A stretch of 64,000 bases of DNA, from the NCBI GenBank assembly GCA_038087015.1, contig JASBNA010000033.1, positions 372,001 through 436,000 of the forward strand. Direction: 5' to 3'. Positions 1 to 12,336 of this stretch are shown piece by piece. Each line of letters starts with the position of its first letter. Within the stretch, counting starts at the first letter, position 1. Made by a program: the position numbers and the translations under genes. The DNA comes from Cerrena zonata (lineage: Eukaryota; Basidiomycota; Agaricomycetes; Polyporales; Cerrenaceae). The notes below the pieces were generated by a model. That model searched no databases. It was not told the DNA's origin and saw only the letters and a program-made list of their open reading frames with translations.

Positions 1-591
1 CAATTCTCATTATGGCCCTGGTGGGGACTCTGCTAATGCTCCCAGGTACTATTGAATGGGCTGGTGGTCCAATTGATTGGGATTCTGAAGATATTAAAAA
101 ACCAGGTTATTACTATGCTTACATCAAAAATATCACCGTCGAAGCTTATGATTTGCCCTTCGCTGTCGAATTAGACGATAGTGATGAAGATGAAGATGAT
201 GAATCTAAATTCCATGCCTTCTTATATAATTCAACAAAGGGTAATGAAACTGATATCTATTTAACTACCAAGAAAACTTGGTTAGGTAGTAAAGACGCTA
301 CCGGTATAGACCCTGACAATGATAGCGACGATGAAGATGAAACAACCACCATTGTCTCAGGGTTCCGGTTCCAAAAAGGCTACCAAAGTCTCAACTAAAG
401 CTCATAAAACCGCTTCTTCTTCTTCTTCCGATGACAGTTACAATACAAAAGGCTCAATCGGTGGCTTCGTTCAAAGCTCCAAATCCCAATCAAGTACCTC
501 AAGCTCAGAAGCTTTCATCAACTATCCATTAAAAGGTATCATCGGTGCCTTATTTGCATTGATTGCCGCAACCATCTCTTTTGTTATTTAA
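1..591 (+). CDS. C-terminal part of a GPI-anchored Crh-family (GH16) cell-wall transglycosidase, frameshifted
   Basis: Crh1/Utr2-type enzymes cross-link chitin to glucan in the yeast cell wall. The fragment, cut by the window start, holds the conserved GTIEWAGG motif with a following Trp-Asp and Gly-Tyr-Tyr-Tyr-Ala block. An acidic stretch, a Ser/Thr-rich stalk and a hydrophobic C-terminal tail (about 535-588) follow, as in a GPI-attachment signal. The reading frame changes at about 22, 46 and 362. At each place one extra C or G in a short run explains the shift, so the breaks look like sequence errors. The GH16 catalytic motif lies outside the window, so I cannot say which Crh paralogue this is. 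Confidence 0.75.
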
Positions 592-1074
592 TTTGTTCCT
601 TCGTTTCTTCTTCTATTTCTTTTTCTCTAACTTTTAATTATTCAAGCGCTATGGCGCCCAATAGCATGTTCATCTAATAGTACCTTTTTGCTTGTAAGCC
701 CAGTGTAAGCCTTCTTACCTTCATGGAATTGGAATCGTTTGCAGTCATTGACCCACACTTCCAACCCGTACACCGCACTTTCACTGGTGTACTGGTTGTT
801 TCCTATGAATGTTTTTTTTTTCGGCGTGTCCAAATCTCTTTTTTTCTCCCATAACAAAGACCACCGAATCAAATACTGAGCGAAAATTTGAAAATTCAAA
901 GTTTTTATTTAGTTTATAATCGATTAACCAATCAATTAATTCTAGAGGGGAAAAGTTTAAGGTAAAAGCTTATTGAAAAAAGATAGAGAAATTGGCTAAG
1001 TTTTGGTTTGCTGCAATTCTTTTAAAAATTTGTTGAATTTCTTTCCCTCAATTAAATAAACAAATTCATTCATC
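592..1074. other. Intergenic region, COP1 promoter
   Basis: 483 bp between the CRH gene end and COP1. An open frame on the minus strand (642-899) has no ATG and no recognisable domain. I see no RNA gene or repeat here. Confidence 0.5.
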
Positions 1075-4000
1075 ATGAAGATGTTAACTAAATTCGAATC
1101 CAAGTCCTCAAGGGCTAAGGGGGTTGCTTTCCATCCTAAAAGACCTTGGGTTCTTGTTGCTTTACATTCCTCCACCATCCAATTGTGGGATTATCGTATG
1201 GGGACTTTGATAGATCGTTTTGAAGACCATGATGGCCCAGTTAGATGCGTTGACTTCCACCCTACTCAACCATTATTTGTTAGTGGTAGTGATGATTATT
1301 CAATTAAAGTTTGGTCTTTAAATACTCGTAAATGTATCTTCACTTTGAATGGTCATTTGGATTATCTTCGTACTGTTTCTTTCCATCATGATTTACCTTG
1401 GATTTTATCTTGTTCTGATGATCAAACAATTAGAATTTGGAATTGGCAAAACCGTCAAGAAATTGCTTGTTTGACTGGTCATAACCATTATGTTATGTCT
1501 GCTCAATTCCACCCAAGTGATGACTTGATTGTTTCTGCATCTTTAGATCAAACTGTTAGAGTTTGGGATATCTCGGTTTAAGAAAGAAACATTCAGCTCC
1601 AACTTCTTCTATGAGATCTTTTGAAGAACAAATTCAAAGACAACAATTACCTCAACAAGATATCTTTGGAAATGTCAATGCCATTGTTAAATATGTTTTA
1701 GAAGGTCACGACAAAGGTGTCAACTGGGCTGCTTTCCATCCTACTTTACCTTTGATTGTTTCTGCCGCTGATGATAGATTAGTCAAATTATGGAGAATGA
1801 GTGATACTAAAGCGTGGGAAGTTGATACTTGCAGAGGTCATACTGGTAATGTATTGAGCGCGGTCTTCCATCCTCATCAAGATTTAATTTTATCTGTGTC
1901 TGACGATAAAACTATAAGAGTTTGGGATTTGAATAAAAGAACTCCAGTTAAACAATTCAGACGTGAACATGATAGATTCTGGTTGGTTGCTTCCCACCCA
2001 ACTATCAATTTATTTGCTACTTGTCATGATTCTGGTGTCATGGTTTTCAAATTAGAAAGAGAAAGACCTGCCCATACTATTTTCCAAAATAAATTGTATT
2101 ACGTGAATTCAGAAAAACAAGTTCAAACCCTTGACTTCAATAGAGGTGAAAGTTCGTTACCAATGTTGTCTTTGAAAAAAATTGGTAAAACTTGGTCCTT
2201 TATGAGAACTTTATCTTATAACCAATCTGATAACTCAATTCTTGTTACTCACGGTGAAGGTGATAATGGGATGTATGCTTTGATTACCTTACCAAAACAT
2301 GTTACTGGGGCTATTGAACCAACTGATATCAGACAAGGTGAAAGTAACTTTGCTTGTTTTATTTCTCGTAATAGATTTGTAAGTTTCATCAAAGCTTCAA
2401 AATTATTACACGTTAAGGACTTGAGTAATAATGTCACTAAAACAATTCAATTGGATTCTTCCGTAAATGATGTTTTGTATGGTGGCCCTGGTCGTATCTT
2501 ATTAGTAAAGTCTCATTCTGTCATTAATTATGATGTTCAACAAAGAAAAGAAATTTCTGAAATCAATGTTAATAATGTCAAGTATGTTTCTTGGTCAAAT
2601 GATGGTCAATACTTAGCCCTTTTATCTAAACATACTATTACAATTGCTAACAAAGATTTGGAATTGGTCACTGCTATGCACGAAACTATTAGAATTAAAA
2701 GTGCTGCATGGGACGATTCAGGAGTTTTATTGTACTCAACTTTGAACCATATTAAATATACTTTATTAAATGGTGATAATGGTATAATAAAAACCTTAGA
2801 AAATACTTTATATATCACCAAAGTTATCCAAAGACAAGTTTTCTGTTTGAATCGTGCAGGTGAAGTTGAAATTGTTACTATTGATCCAACTGAATATAGA
2901 TTCAAGAAGGCTTTGGTAAATAAAAATTTCAATGAAGTTTTGAGAATTATAAAGAATTCAAACTTAGTTGGTCAAAATATAATTGCCTACTTACAAAAGA
3001 AAGGTTACCCTGAAGTTGCCTTACAATTCGTTCAAGACCCTGAAACTAGATTTGATTTAGCTTTGGAGTGTGGTAACTTACAAGTTGCCTTAGACCAAGC
3101 TAAGATTTTGAATAACAATAGTATCTGGGAAAAGTTAGCTGAAGAAGCCTTGAACCAAGGTAACCTTGAGATAGTTGAATTTGTTTACCAGCAATTGTAC
3201 TTATTTGACAAGTTGTCTTTCCTTTATTTATATAAAGGTGATTCTGATAAGTTGAGCAAGATGGCCGCTATTGCTGAACATCGTGGTAATTTATCTTCTT
3301 TGGTTCAAAATACCTTCTATAATAATGATATCAAAAAGAGATGCCAGGTTTACATTCAAGGTGGTATGTTACCATTGGCATATACTCTTGCGAAATCCAA
3401 CGGCTTGGATGAATTAGCCTTGGAAATATTACAAGAAGCCGGAGTCGAAGAAAATGATATTCAATTACCTGAAATTGGAGAAGCCATCTCATTACCGGAA
3501 CCAGTATCAGAACCTCTTGGTAACTGGCCATTAAAGGAGTCCTCATTATCCTTCTTTGAAACTGCTTTACTCACTGGTAAAGTTGATGAATCCGACGAAC
3601 CGGAAACTAAAGAAGTGAACAATTTAGATTTCACCGAAGCTGTCATCGAAGAAGACGACGGTGAAGAAGATGGTGCTTGGGATGAGGATGACTTGGATAT
3701 TGGTGATGACGTACAAGCATCTGTTGAAGACGTTGGTGTCACCAAACCAGATGTTGCTGTGGCTGACGGTGAAATAGCCCACTGGCTTCGTAATAACAAG
3801 ACTGCTGCTGGTTATGTGGCAGCAGGATCTTTCGATCAAGCGGCTTCCTTGTTGCATAAACAACTAGGTGTTGTTGAGTTCGAACCATTACGTAAGAGAT
3901 TCTTAGAAGTTTATCAATCTTCTAAATTGTACTTGCCTGGTATTGATGATTTGCCTGCCATGAAGGACTATATTCGTGCTGATAATGATGAAGACAATCC

Positions 4001-4676
4001 AAACAAATTCAAACCACATATCCCTGGATTTGATACTTTGGAACAAAAACTCAGTGCTGGTTTCAAACAATTCAAACAAAACAAATTAGAAGAAGCTATT
4101 GAAATATTTAGAGAAATAATTTATACTATAACGGTTTTATCCATTGAAAATGATGAACAAGAAGCCAAGTGTGAAGATGTCTTGATCTTATGTCGTGAAT
4201 ACATCTTAGGTTTATCTATAGAGTTAGCTCGTCGTGCTTTAGACCCATCAGATGTCAAACGCAACTTAGAACTTGCCGCTTATTTCACCAAAGTTAGACT
4301 TCAAAACCCACATAGACTTAATGCTTTAAACGTTGCCATGTCTCAATCTTTCAAGAACCAAAATTTTTCAAGTGCTTCATTTTTCGCTAGTGAAATATTG
4401 TCTATTAATCCATCAGGTCCAAAAGCTGAGCAAGCCCAAAAAGTTAAAGCAAAAGCCGAATCAATATCAACTGATGCTATCGAAATTGATTTTGATCCTT
4501 ATGCCGACTTTGATATCTGTGCAGCCTCATTCACTCCAATTTATCAATCATCTCCTGTTGTTGCTGAAGCCTTGGTTGGTGCCAAATACAAGCCTGAATT
4601 CAAAGGTGAAATTTGCAGAATTACCGGTATAACCCAAATTGGGGTTCCCGCTTCTGGCTTACGTATTAGAGCTTAA
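1075..4676 (+). CDS. COP1: Coatomer subunit alpha (alpha-COP), one frameshift
   Basis: Largest subunit of the COPI coat, which recruits KKXX cargo for Golgi-to-ER retrograde transport. The first 168 residues hold WD40 repeats (VWS/IWNW/VRVWD ends). The rest of the propeller, a second beta-rich region, an alpha-solenoid, an acidic linker (about 3640-3720) and the alpha-COP C-terminal domain follow in another frame. The frame changes at about 1574, right after the VRVWDIS motif. One missing base in the Ser-Gly codons would restore the run into LRKKHSAP. Total about 1200 residues, the usual size. COP1 is essential in yeast, so I take the break as an assembly error. Confidence 0.96.
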
Positions 4677-4932
4677 AATAAAAACTGATCCTACAGAAGT
4701 CTTCTAGACTTTTGTTGATGTATAGAATCGATTTCTTTAACTCTTCATTTTCTTCATTTTCTGGGAATCCCCTCGTTTCCATTCTTGTTTTTGTTATTAT
4801 ATATTGAATTTTACGAAATTTAGATCTAATTCCTATGTAGAAATAGTGCTCAGCAATAGCACAAGATCTCTTCCTACAAACGATTTGCAGGCGAAATTTG
4901 AAAGAAAAAAAAATGGCGACTTGAGAATGTGG

Positions 4933-4964
<32 letters not shown>

Positions 4965-5040
4965 GTTAAAGTTCAACTAGATTTCAAGACTATATTCATT
5001 CCGGGGAGCTCACCATAACCACCTAATATATATTCAAAAG
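4677..5040. other. COP1-PPT1 intergenic region with a 31-A tract
   Basis: 364 bp holding the COP1 3' end and the PPT1 promoter. An uninterrupted run of 31 A lies at 4933-4963, about 78 bp before the PPT1 start. It is the longest homopolymer I see in the window. Confidence 0.8.
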
Positions 5041-6636
5041 ATGTCTACTGATAAAGAAAAAGCTTTGAAGCTCAAGGACGAAGGCAATGTGTTTATGAAG
5101 GAACAAAAATACCAGGAAGCCATTGATCTTTATACCCAAGCAATCGAGATAGATTCGACTAATGCAATCTTTTTCACCAATAGAGCCCAAGCTCATATAA
5201 AGTCCGAAGGTTATGGTGCAGCTGTTGCTGATTGTACCTCTGCATTGACAATAGACCCTAATTCAGCTAAAGCTTACTATAGGAAAGGGGTTGCTTTCAT
5301 GGCTTTGTTGAATTATAAGGAAGCTCAAAACAATTTTAAGAATGCATTGAAGAGAGCCCCCAATGATACTGTTACTGCTCAAAACCTTAAGCAATGCCAA
5401 AATTATTTGAAGAAGGAAGCTTTTGAGAAAGCTATTGCTGGATCTGGACCTACATCTGTTCTTCGAGAAATTGATTATGATTCCTTATTAATTGAAAAAA
5501 ATTGGAACGGACCAGACTTGCAAATAAATTCTGTTAAAAAAGATGATGGCTTCTCCATAGAAATTGAAGGAATTAATGAGAATTATCTTAAATTCATGAT
5601 CAAGCATTTTAAAGAAGGTGGTAAATTACCTAAAAAACATGTTTTTGCAATTATTGCTAAAGTTTATGAGTTATTTAGAAAAGAAAGTTCATTGGTTGAA
5701 TTGAGTATTCCTCATTCCCAAATCGATAATGATGAACTCCCCAAGGATGAAATTATCATTAACAATGGTAAAAAACTTACCGTTGTGGGTGATACTCATG
5801 GTCAATTTTATGATGTATTGAATTTATTCGAAAAATTTGGTTATGTGTCCGACGAGCATGTTTATTTATTCAATGGTGATTTTGTTGATAGAGGTTCTTG
5901 GTCTTGTGAGGTTGCTTTATATTTATACGTTTTGAAAATCATTTATCCAGAATCTGTTTATATTAATAGAGGTAATCATGAAACTAACGACATGAATAAA
6001 ACTTATGGTTTCACCGATGAATGTGAAGCTAAATACTCCAGAAAGATTTTCAATGCATTTTCAGAGTCATTTGGGGCTTTGCCTTATGCTACTTTGATAA
6101 ATAGATCATACTTGGTTATGCATGGTGGTTTATTCGGCGATGATGACGTTAAAGTGGAAGACATTAAAAAGATTAATCGTTTCCCAAGTTCTGGTTCTTC
6201 CCAGCCAGCTGCTGATAGTATTGCCAGAGACTTATTATGGACCGATCCACAACCCGAAAATGGTCGTCTGCCATCTAAACGTGGATGTGGAGTTCAATTC
6301 GGCCCTGACGTTACTGAAAGATTCTGTTTATCAAATAAGATCAGAAGAATCTTGAGATCCCATGAAGTTAGAATGAGTGGTGTTGAATATGAACATAAAG
6401 GCAGATTACTCACAGTTTTCAGTGCTCCAAATTACTGTGATGCCGGTGGAAACTTGGGTGGTGTGGTTCACATCACTGAAAACAACTCTTATGATAAATC
6501 AAAGGATAATGGTGAAGGTTACCGTGATGTTGATGATAAAAATTGTCCATGGACTTTGGAACCAGAATACTTTTCTGCTGTTCCTCATCCTGACATTAAA
6601 CCAATGGCATATTCTAAAAGTGGTTTTGGATTTTGA
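5041..6636 (+). CDS. PPT1: Serine/threonine protein phosphatase 5, TPR-containing
   Basis: PP5-type phosphatase that docks on Hsp90 and dephosphorylates it and its co-chaperones. Residues 1-125 form three TPR motifs. A linker and a complete PPP catalytic domain follow, with GDTHGQ, GDFVDRG, GNHE, a LLWTDP segment and SAPNYCD. Length 531 fits the family. A CTG codon at 6268-6270 falls in the NGR-x-x-SKRG segment, where I recall Ser in human PP5, so it supports CUG-Ser decoding. The likely partner Hsp90 is encoded at 45629. Confidence 0.96.
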   Translation: MSTDKEKALKLKDEGNVFMKEQKYQEAIDLYTQAIEIDSTNAIFFTNRAQAHIKSEGYGAAVADCTSALTIDPNSAKAYYRKGVAFMALLNYKEAQNNFKNALKRAPNDTVTAQNLKQCQNYLKKEAFEKAIAGSGPTSVLREIDYDSLLIEKNWNGPDLQINSVKKDDGFSIEIEGINENYLKFMIKHFKEGGKLPKKHVFAIIAKVYELFRKESSLVELSIPHSQIDNDELPKDEIIINNGKKLTVVGDTHGQFYDVLNLFEKFGYVSDEHVYLFNGDFVDRGSWSCEVALYLYVLKIIYPESVYINRGNHETNDMNKTYGFTDECEAKYSRKIFNAFSESFGALPYATLINRSYLVMHGGLFGDDDVKVEDIKKINRFPSSGSSQPAADSIARDLLWTDPQPENGRLPSKRGCGVQFGPDVTERFCLSNKIRRILRSHEVRMSGVEYEHKGRLLTVFSAPNYCDAGGNLGGVVHITENNSYDKSKDNGEGYRDVDDKNCPWTLEPEYFSAVPHPDIKPMAYSKSGFGF

Positions 6637-6830
6637 TCTCGTCAACCTATGCTCTATAATTCTCCACATAAAATGTATTAATATCTTTGTATAATAACTC
6701 TCGTAGTATATAGATTGGTTCCAAACTATCGTCTCATATACAGTACATAGAAAAATTCGATAGCGAAAAAATGAAAACTTAATCGAATCACTTCAAATAT
6801 ATTCATTTCTTCTTTCCACAATCGAATAAA

Positions 6831-7061
6831 ATGCAACCCGCTAAAGCATACCAACCCGAAGATGACGAGGACGAGCCAGATGAATGGGATCAAAGAATTA
6901 TGAAAACCGGTTGCCACGAAGAAAACCTAAAGCTTCAACTTTGTCATGCTGATACTGGCGATTGGCGAAAATGTATACCAGAAATGCAAGCTTTCAAGAA
7001 ATGCTGGGATGCAAATAAGAATAATGAAAGGACAAGTACTGTGAATAACGAGGATGTATAG
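6831..7061 (+). CDS. COA4: Coa4/Cmc3-like twin CX9C mitochondrial protein
   Basis: 76-residue protein for the mitochondrial intermembrane space, required for cytochrome c oxidase assembly in yeast. Two CX9C motifs are visible, Cys-x9-Cys at residues 28-38 and 49-59, separated by a short ADTGDW linker. The EWDQRIMKTGC lead-in resembles Coa4. Oxidative folding by Mia40 is expected for this class. The acidic N-terminus has no targeting presequence, as usual for Mia40 substrates. It is convergent with the PRKRIP1-like gene, with 57 bp between stops. Confidence 0.82.
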   Translation: MQPAKAYQPEDDEDEPDEWDQRIMKTGCHEENLKLQLCHADTGDWRKCIPEMQAFKKCWDANKNNERTSTVNNEDV

Positions 7062-7118
7062 TTGCTTGTATACTTGTAAATAGATTTGTTAGTAATAAAG
7101 TAACCTTTGTTCATGTAT

Positions 7119-7557
7119 CTAAGACTTACTAGAAGCGTTCGCTTCCAGTGATGCATTATCGTTTTTAACTAGCTTCTTTGCCTGTTGATTTCTCTTTCTT
7201 TTCTGCCTAGCCTCCCTCTTCTTAGCAGTTTTTTCATTCATCTTTTGTCTTTTGAGTTCACTTTTCGTCTTGGTTTCCTTTGATTCTTCCAGGCTCTTGA
7301 TTCGTTGTTCCTCTTCTTTCTTCAATTCAAACTGCTGTCTCTTATTTCTTATGTAGTTCGAATAATCAAAAGACTGTTTTTGACCTGTTTTCCAATGGTT
7401 AGTACTTATTAGTAATAGAACTATATAAAAACGTACGATTTTCTTTCAGTTTTTCGTCAATGCTCCCCGTCTTTTCCAGACCTGGAAGCAGAATCTCGGG
7501 TCGCTTGCTCATAAGATACTCTATGTGCTTCTTGGGATCATAGTTCCGTTCGGTCAT
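7119..7557 (-). CDS. PRKRIP1-like (DUF1168) basic coiled-coil protein, two exons
   Basis: Exon 1 is 7437-7557 and exon 2 is 7119-7384, with a 52-nt intron at 7385-7436. The intron has 5' GTACGT, a perfect TACTAAC branch site and 3' CAG. Splicing joins Arg-41 across the junction and gives 128 residues. The product starts MTERNYDPKKHIEYLMSKRP, then has an FDYSNYIRNKRQQFE segment and a long Lys/Arg/Glu helix. This order fits PRKRIP1-type spliceosome-associated proteins, from memory of the human protein. The family assignment is moderate, while the gene structure is well supported by the splice signals and frame. Confidence 0.72.
7385..7436 (-). other. Spliceosomal intron, 52 nt
   Basis: Minus-strand intron with 5' GTACGT, branch TACTAAC 11 nt before the CAG acceptor. 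Its removal fuses the ATG-bearing exon to the longer downstream frame. Confidence 0.82.
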
Positions 7558-7780
7558 TACTGTAGTTTATTAGATTATTGAAAATTCGAATTTGTATTGC
7601 AAATTATCAAAATGGTTGCTGAAAGAGCGGAAGGCTTTAATCAGAAAAAAAAAAAAATAGTTTTAAAAAAACATATCAAACTACAGAAACCAAACATCAA
7701 GAAACCTTTATTGTAACCAGCCTGCTTGAACTACTTTTGAAGTGTCCAAGTAGAGGATCCCATACACATCTCACTTAAAA

Positions 7781-9624
7781 ATGGCCGAGGAGCCAAGATT
7801 CCAAGAGGAAGAAAGGGTATCAGGTAGAAATATCACTGACTTACTCGATGAACCGCGTCCTAGCATTGATGAATATCTGATATCCTTAAGTCAGGATGAT
7901 TCAAATACTGATAGCGGCTCAGAATTGCCCTCATTACATGACTCGTCGCATTTAAATCAGTCTCCGTACCAATTTCAACAGGAGATCAACAATCTTAAAA
8001 AACAAAGTAATATTCGATTCAAAAGTAAATGGGAAGAAATTTTGTATAAATATTCTCAAATAGATGATGAAAAGGAAAGTGATGAAATAGACCTACTCAC
8101 AGGGGAGATTATAACAGACAATGGTCACCTACGTTCACTTCTCTCCGATGATGTGAAAATGGGAGAAGTTGCAGTCCAACGAAACATATGGTCAGGTACT
8201 TATGATTCAGAAAAAGATATTCAGAATAGAAGGAAATTAGAGAAATCAAAGCAATTAGCCAAGCAAGACTTGAAAGAAAAGTTGAAAGAGAAGCAAATGT
8301 TTCATATAACGAAGTCACCAAATTCTTATAGAAATATCTCCAGTGGTCAAGGACGTGCTCCAGAGGATAATCTAATAATTGCAAAACCTTCTCCAACCAA
8401 AAAACAACGTATATCGCCTACAAAATTTCACTCATTTGACGTAAGTCTCAATAAAAGCCTAGCTCATAGGTTGTCTCCATCTCATTCTCTGGAAAAAGAT
8501 GACTCTCCAAGCAAGATCACATTAAACACTCTAAATATACATAGTCCTAATCCTTCACCGACGAAAAAGTCGCCGAACTCTGCAATTAAACGGAAATTCG
8601 GTCATCAAATGAAACAGGATCTTCATGAAACTAATCCATCCGATTACCCAGACCAAATATTGGGAGATGTTAGGGAAACCTCGTTGTCTACATATGAAAC
8701 AAAAAGAAGAATCATGGATGAAATTAACCTGGGCTTCATCGACTCTGAAGTTGTGCCTGTGCAATCTCCTTTTGGTTCCAACTTTTACCGAGTCCACAAT
8801 AACCCCAATGAAAGACCCCATCAAAGACCCCATCAAAGACATCAACAAAGACCCAAAAAAGAAGAAACTATTCCATACGCGAAAGAAGCAATAATAAAAG
8901 TCGATGAAAGCGGACGTATAAGCTACTTGCGGGATGATGACATAAATAACAATAGTTGGTATAAATGTGCATTTCCTGAATGTTCATTCGTTGAAAAGGG
9001 AGAAATTCACTACCGATCTCATTTACTTCGGTCCCATTCCGCCGCCCTTCGTTTAGTTGGGTATCCCATACCCTTTGGGCCAATTGCCAATCATATATCA
9101 GAATCATGTATATCAAAACTTTTGAAGTATTTTCCTTTAGTTTATACATTACCTGATGAAAGGCATGCCGGAACTACTGATCAGCTTGAAGATTATCTAT
9201 TCTCATGTCCTGTTTTAGGCTGCAACTATTCGACAAAAAAAGGTTACATTGGAATGAAAAACCACTTCCTAAAATGTAAGCATTATATGCCAGTCAAATT
9301 AAGAAATCTGCCTAGTCTAGATGAAATGTCCCGGCCTCAGTATTACCTGATGTCTCAAATGTCAAATCCAAAAGAAAGTGGAGTAACGACGACCCTTTTT
9401 CGCATATAAAAGAAGAAATTGATGAGATGTTCAGTGAAGCTGATGTTGAAAGCGATAATACAGAAAGTGAATCAGTCAGTGGTAGCGATTCAGATCAGGA
9501 CTGCGAATCAGCAGATGAATCTTCCTCAGAGAAAGCCATTCAATCCGAATCTGAATCTTCACACATAGCTGAACCTTCTGATGATGAACTTGATCCTGTA
9601 TTCACCGAACATCTAAAGCATTAA
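7781..9624 (+). CDS. SCM3: Scm3/HJURP-type CENP-A histone chaperone with zinc fingers, one frameshift
   Basis: Scm3 deposits the centromeric H3 variant Cse4/CENP-A. Residues 78-120 match the Scm3 domain: a Trp-Glu-Glu-Ile helix, then DEIDLLTGEI and DNGHLRSL. The middle is Ser/Pro/Lys-rich with SPTKK-type sites, probably CDK targets. Two Cys/His zinc-finger-like segments lie at about residues 393-420 and 475-503, and a very acidic Ser/Asp/Glu tail follows. The frame breaks at about 9383, where one missing base moves the reading into the tail (9384-9624). Without it the protein would end prematurely at 9409. Confidence 0.85.
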
Positions 9625-9834
9625 AAAGATGTATAAGAAAGTCTTACTCGGTGTTAATCAAAAGTTTTAGCATTTTTAGTTCTTCTATAGATATATTTAC
9701 ATACATGTATAATTAATATAAAATTTTATCATTAGTACTATCTTTATGTGACTATTTACAAAATGTATGAATCATAAGCATCTTTTTACTTGTGTGTATG
9801 TTTTTTCTTTTTGGTTTGAATATCTTTCGCTGAT

Positions 9835-12336
9835 TTATTCAGTTTTTTCTTCAGAAGATTCGTCTTGATCTGTCTTTGGCTTATCTTCATCTTTTTTACC
9901 TCTGAATGCGTCAGTTCCCTTGATATATTTGTCAAAAGCGTCATTTCTTTCAGGGAACGGTCTTGGTCCAACCAATCTGATCATATCTTCTCTAGTTAAA
10001 ACTTCTTTTGCATAAACTTCTTCGGCAACTTTGTCAACCAATTCGATTTTTTCAGTTAATAATTTGGTACATGCTTCATAAGCTTCATCAATGAAACGTT
10101 TGATTTCTTCATCGATAAGCCTAGCAGTCAGTTCCGAATAATTGTGATGGACTTGAAATCCACCGTTTTCGCCTCCGCTTGCGTAATACAAACTACCAAT
10201 CTTTTCTGACATACCCAACTTCAAAACCATCTGTTGAGCCATTTGGGTAATCTTTTTGAAATCATCAGCTGCACCACTGGTAACTGTTTCAAAGTGTAAT
10301 TCTTCGCTAACTCTACCACCAAGGGTCATGATCATTCTATGCATGAATTGTTCCTTAGAGACTAAATATTGATCTTTTGGCAAATATTGAGCATACCCTA
10401 AAGCACCCTGACCTCTAGGAATAATGGATACCTTAACCAATGGATCAGCAAACTCCAAGAACCAACCACAAATAGCGTGTCCTGCTTCGTGATATGCAAC
10501 AGTCTTCTTTTCATCTGGACTTAAAATTCTGGACTTTTTCTCTAAACCGGCGATAACTCTTTCAATGGCTTGTTCAAAATGATAAATATCAACAGAGCTG
10601 GCATTTTCTCTGGCAGCGATTAAAGCACCTTCATTACAACAGTTTGCGATATCAGCACCCGCAAACCCTGGAGTAAGAGCACTTAACCTACCTGCTAATT
10701 GATCAACAGCGTTAAATTTTAATTCTTGATATTGATTGAAATCAATTTCTTTTTTAGATGCCTTAATATCTTCGTCACATTTCAAAGATAACTTATTCAA
10801 GTGGACTTTGAAAATCTCTTTACGACCTTCGATATCTGGTGTATCAATGGAAATATGTCTGTCAAATCTTCCAGGTCTTAATAAAGCTTTATCCAACACG
10901 TCCGGACGATTAGTACCGGCCAAGACCACAACATGATCGGTGGAACTAAAACCATCCATTTCAACTAAAAGTTGATTCAACGTATTTTCTCTTTCATCAT
11001 TACCAGCAACTTTGCCATTACCTCTTTCTTTACCAATGGCATCAATTTCATCAACAAAGATAATAGCAGGAGCCATTTCACGAGCAGTTTTGAACAAATC
11101 ACGAACACGAGAAGCACCAACACCAACAAACATTTCTACGAATTCAGAACCAGATACAGAAAGGAAAGGAACACCAGCTTCACCAGCTGTGGCTTTAGCC
11201 AATAAAGTTTTACCTGTACCTGGTGGACCGGACAAGATAGCACCTCTTGGAATCTTAGCTCCCAATTTTTCATATTTGGAAGGGTTTTGTAAAAACTTAA
11301 CGAATTCCATGATTTCTTCCTTAGATTCAGAACAGCCAGCAACATCCTTGAATTTAATCTTAACATCAGTTTCTTGATTAAATAATTTAGCTTTGGATTT
11401 ACCAATTTTAAAGATACCATTGGCACCACCGGCACCACCAACATTTGAACCCACTCTCTTAACAGTAATATACCACAAACCACCTAGCAATAATACGGTT
11501 GGTAAGATTGGAAGAATGTAATTCAACCATGATCCTCTTTCTTCGTAGCTTATTGGTAATCTTTCACTTATTGGAATTCCCAATTTATCTTGAACTTGAT
11601 TCATTTGCTCTTCAAAAATTTCAACAGAACCAATAGTGAATGCAACAGCTGGCGCATTATTCTTGTTAGTATATGTTTCATCAGAAACTGCAGTAGGAAT
11701 TAATTGAGCTTCCACTCCAAATTTGTTTATAACAATTAATTTGGTAACTAAACCTTTTTCTAAGTATCTAGTTTTGAAATCTTGGAAAGATAAGTAATTG
11801 TCTTCCTTTAAAGTAGAGAGGTATATTGTCAAGGTAACAAGTGGGAGAAGAAAGTATAAAGCATACTTCTTATTAAAAGGCGGTAAACGATGAATCTTGA
11901 CATTGGCATTTTGTCCCAATCTCTTTCTAATTTCCTCTCTGATGGCCCGTTCGTCTTCTTGCATATCTCTTTCGGGACCTTTCGCCTTCTTTTCCCTTTG
12001 TTGTTTATCGTGTTCATCTATATCTTTGTTAGGGTCATTTTGATTGTTGTCCTGGGGTTTTTCATTTTTAGCCTTCTTCGATTCTTCATCCTTGGAGATA
12101 TTGGCATTTATTCTGGATTGATGAAACTTCACATTCCCAAAGGAGCTAAAATATCTTGAACTTTGTAAATGGTATGCTTTATGATTGTTCAGTATCAATC
12201 TAGCTGTGTTCGATGATATTGATCTATATGGTGCTTTTGATTTTATTATTGACAGAATTATAGGTGACTTGGAAAGGATGGATAAGCCACCACCACTACT
12301 TGCCACTTGGCTGGCTGAAGTCCTAGATAGATACAT
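9835..12336 (-). CDS. AFG3: Mitochondrial m-AAA protease subunit Afg3
   Basis: ATP-dependent metalloprotease of the inner mitochondrial membrane, partner of Yta12, for quality control and ribosomal protein maturation. A basic N-terminal presequence is followed by a charged stretch (80-140), a first membrane segment (about 158-176), the FtsH extracellular domain, and a second membrane segment (about 270-292). Walker A GPPGTGKT is near 370 and Walker B IIFVDEID near 425. The HEAGH zinc site is at 616-620. The [14 protein letters not shown] block and the [12 protein letters not shown] tail resemble Afg3 more than Yta12. 833 residues, intact, ending in an acidic tail. Confidence 0.93.
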   Translation of the reverse strand: MYLSRTSASQVASSGGGLSILSKSPIILSIIKSKAPYRSISSNTARLILNNHKAYHLQSSRYFSSFGNVKFHQSRINANISKDEESKKAKNEKPQDNNQNDPNKDIDEHDKQQREKKAKGPERDMQEDERAIREEIRKRLGQNANVKIHRLPPFNKKYALYFLLPLVTLTIYLSTLKEDNYLSFQDFKTRYLEKGLVTKLIVINKFGVEAQLIPTAVSDETYTNKNNAPAVAFTIGSVEIFEEQMNQVQDKLGIPISERLPISYEERGSWLNYILPILPTVLLLGGLWYITVKRVGSNVGGAGGANGIFKIGKSKAKLFNQETDVKIKFKDVAGCSESKEEIMEFVKFLQNPSKYEKLGAKIPRGAILSGPPGTGKTLLAKATAGEAGVPFLSVSGSEFVEMFVGVGASRVRDLFKTAREMAPAIIFVDEIDAIGKERGNGKVAGNDERENTLNQLLVEMDGFSSTDHVVVLAGTNRPDVLDKALLRPGRFDRHISIDTPDIEGRKEIFKVHLNKLSLKCDEDIKASKKEIDFNQYQELKFNAVDQLAGRLSALTPGFAGADIANCCNEGALIAARENASSVDIYHFEQAIERVIAGLEKKSRILSPDEKKTVAYHEAGHAICGWFLEFADPLVKVSIIPRGQGALGYAQYLPKDQYLVSKEQFMHRMIMTLGGRVSEELHFETVTSGAADDFKKITQMAQQMVLKLGMSEKIGSLYYASGGENGGFQVHHNYSELTARLIDEEIKRFIDEAYEACTKLLTEKIELVDKVAEEVYAKEVLTREDMIRLVGPRPFPERNDAFDKYIKGTDAFRGKKDEDKPKTDQDESSEEKTE

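Noticed and set aside
642..899. Minus-strand open frame of 85 codons before COP1
   Set aside because: No ATG and no recognisable domain; ordinary intergenic DNA is sufficient.
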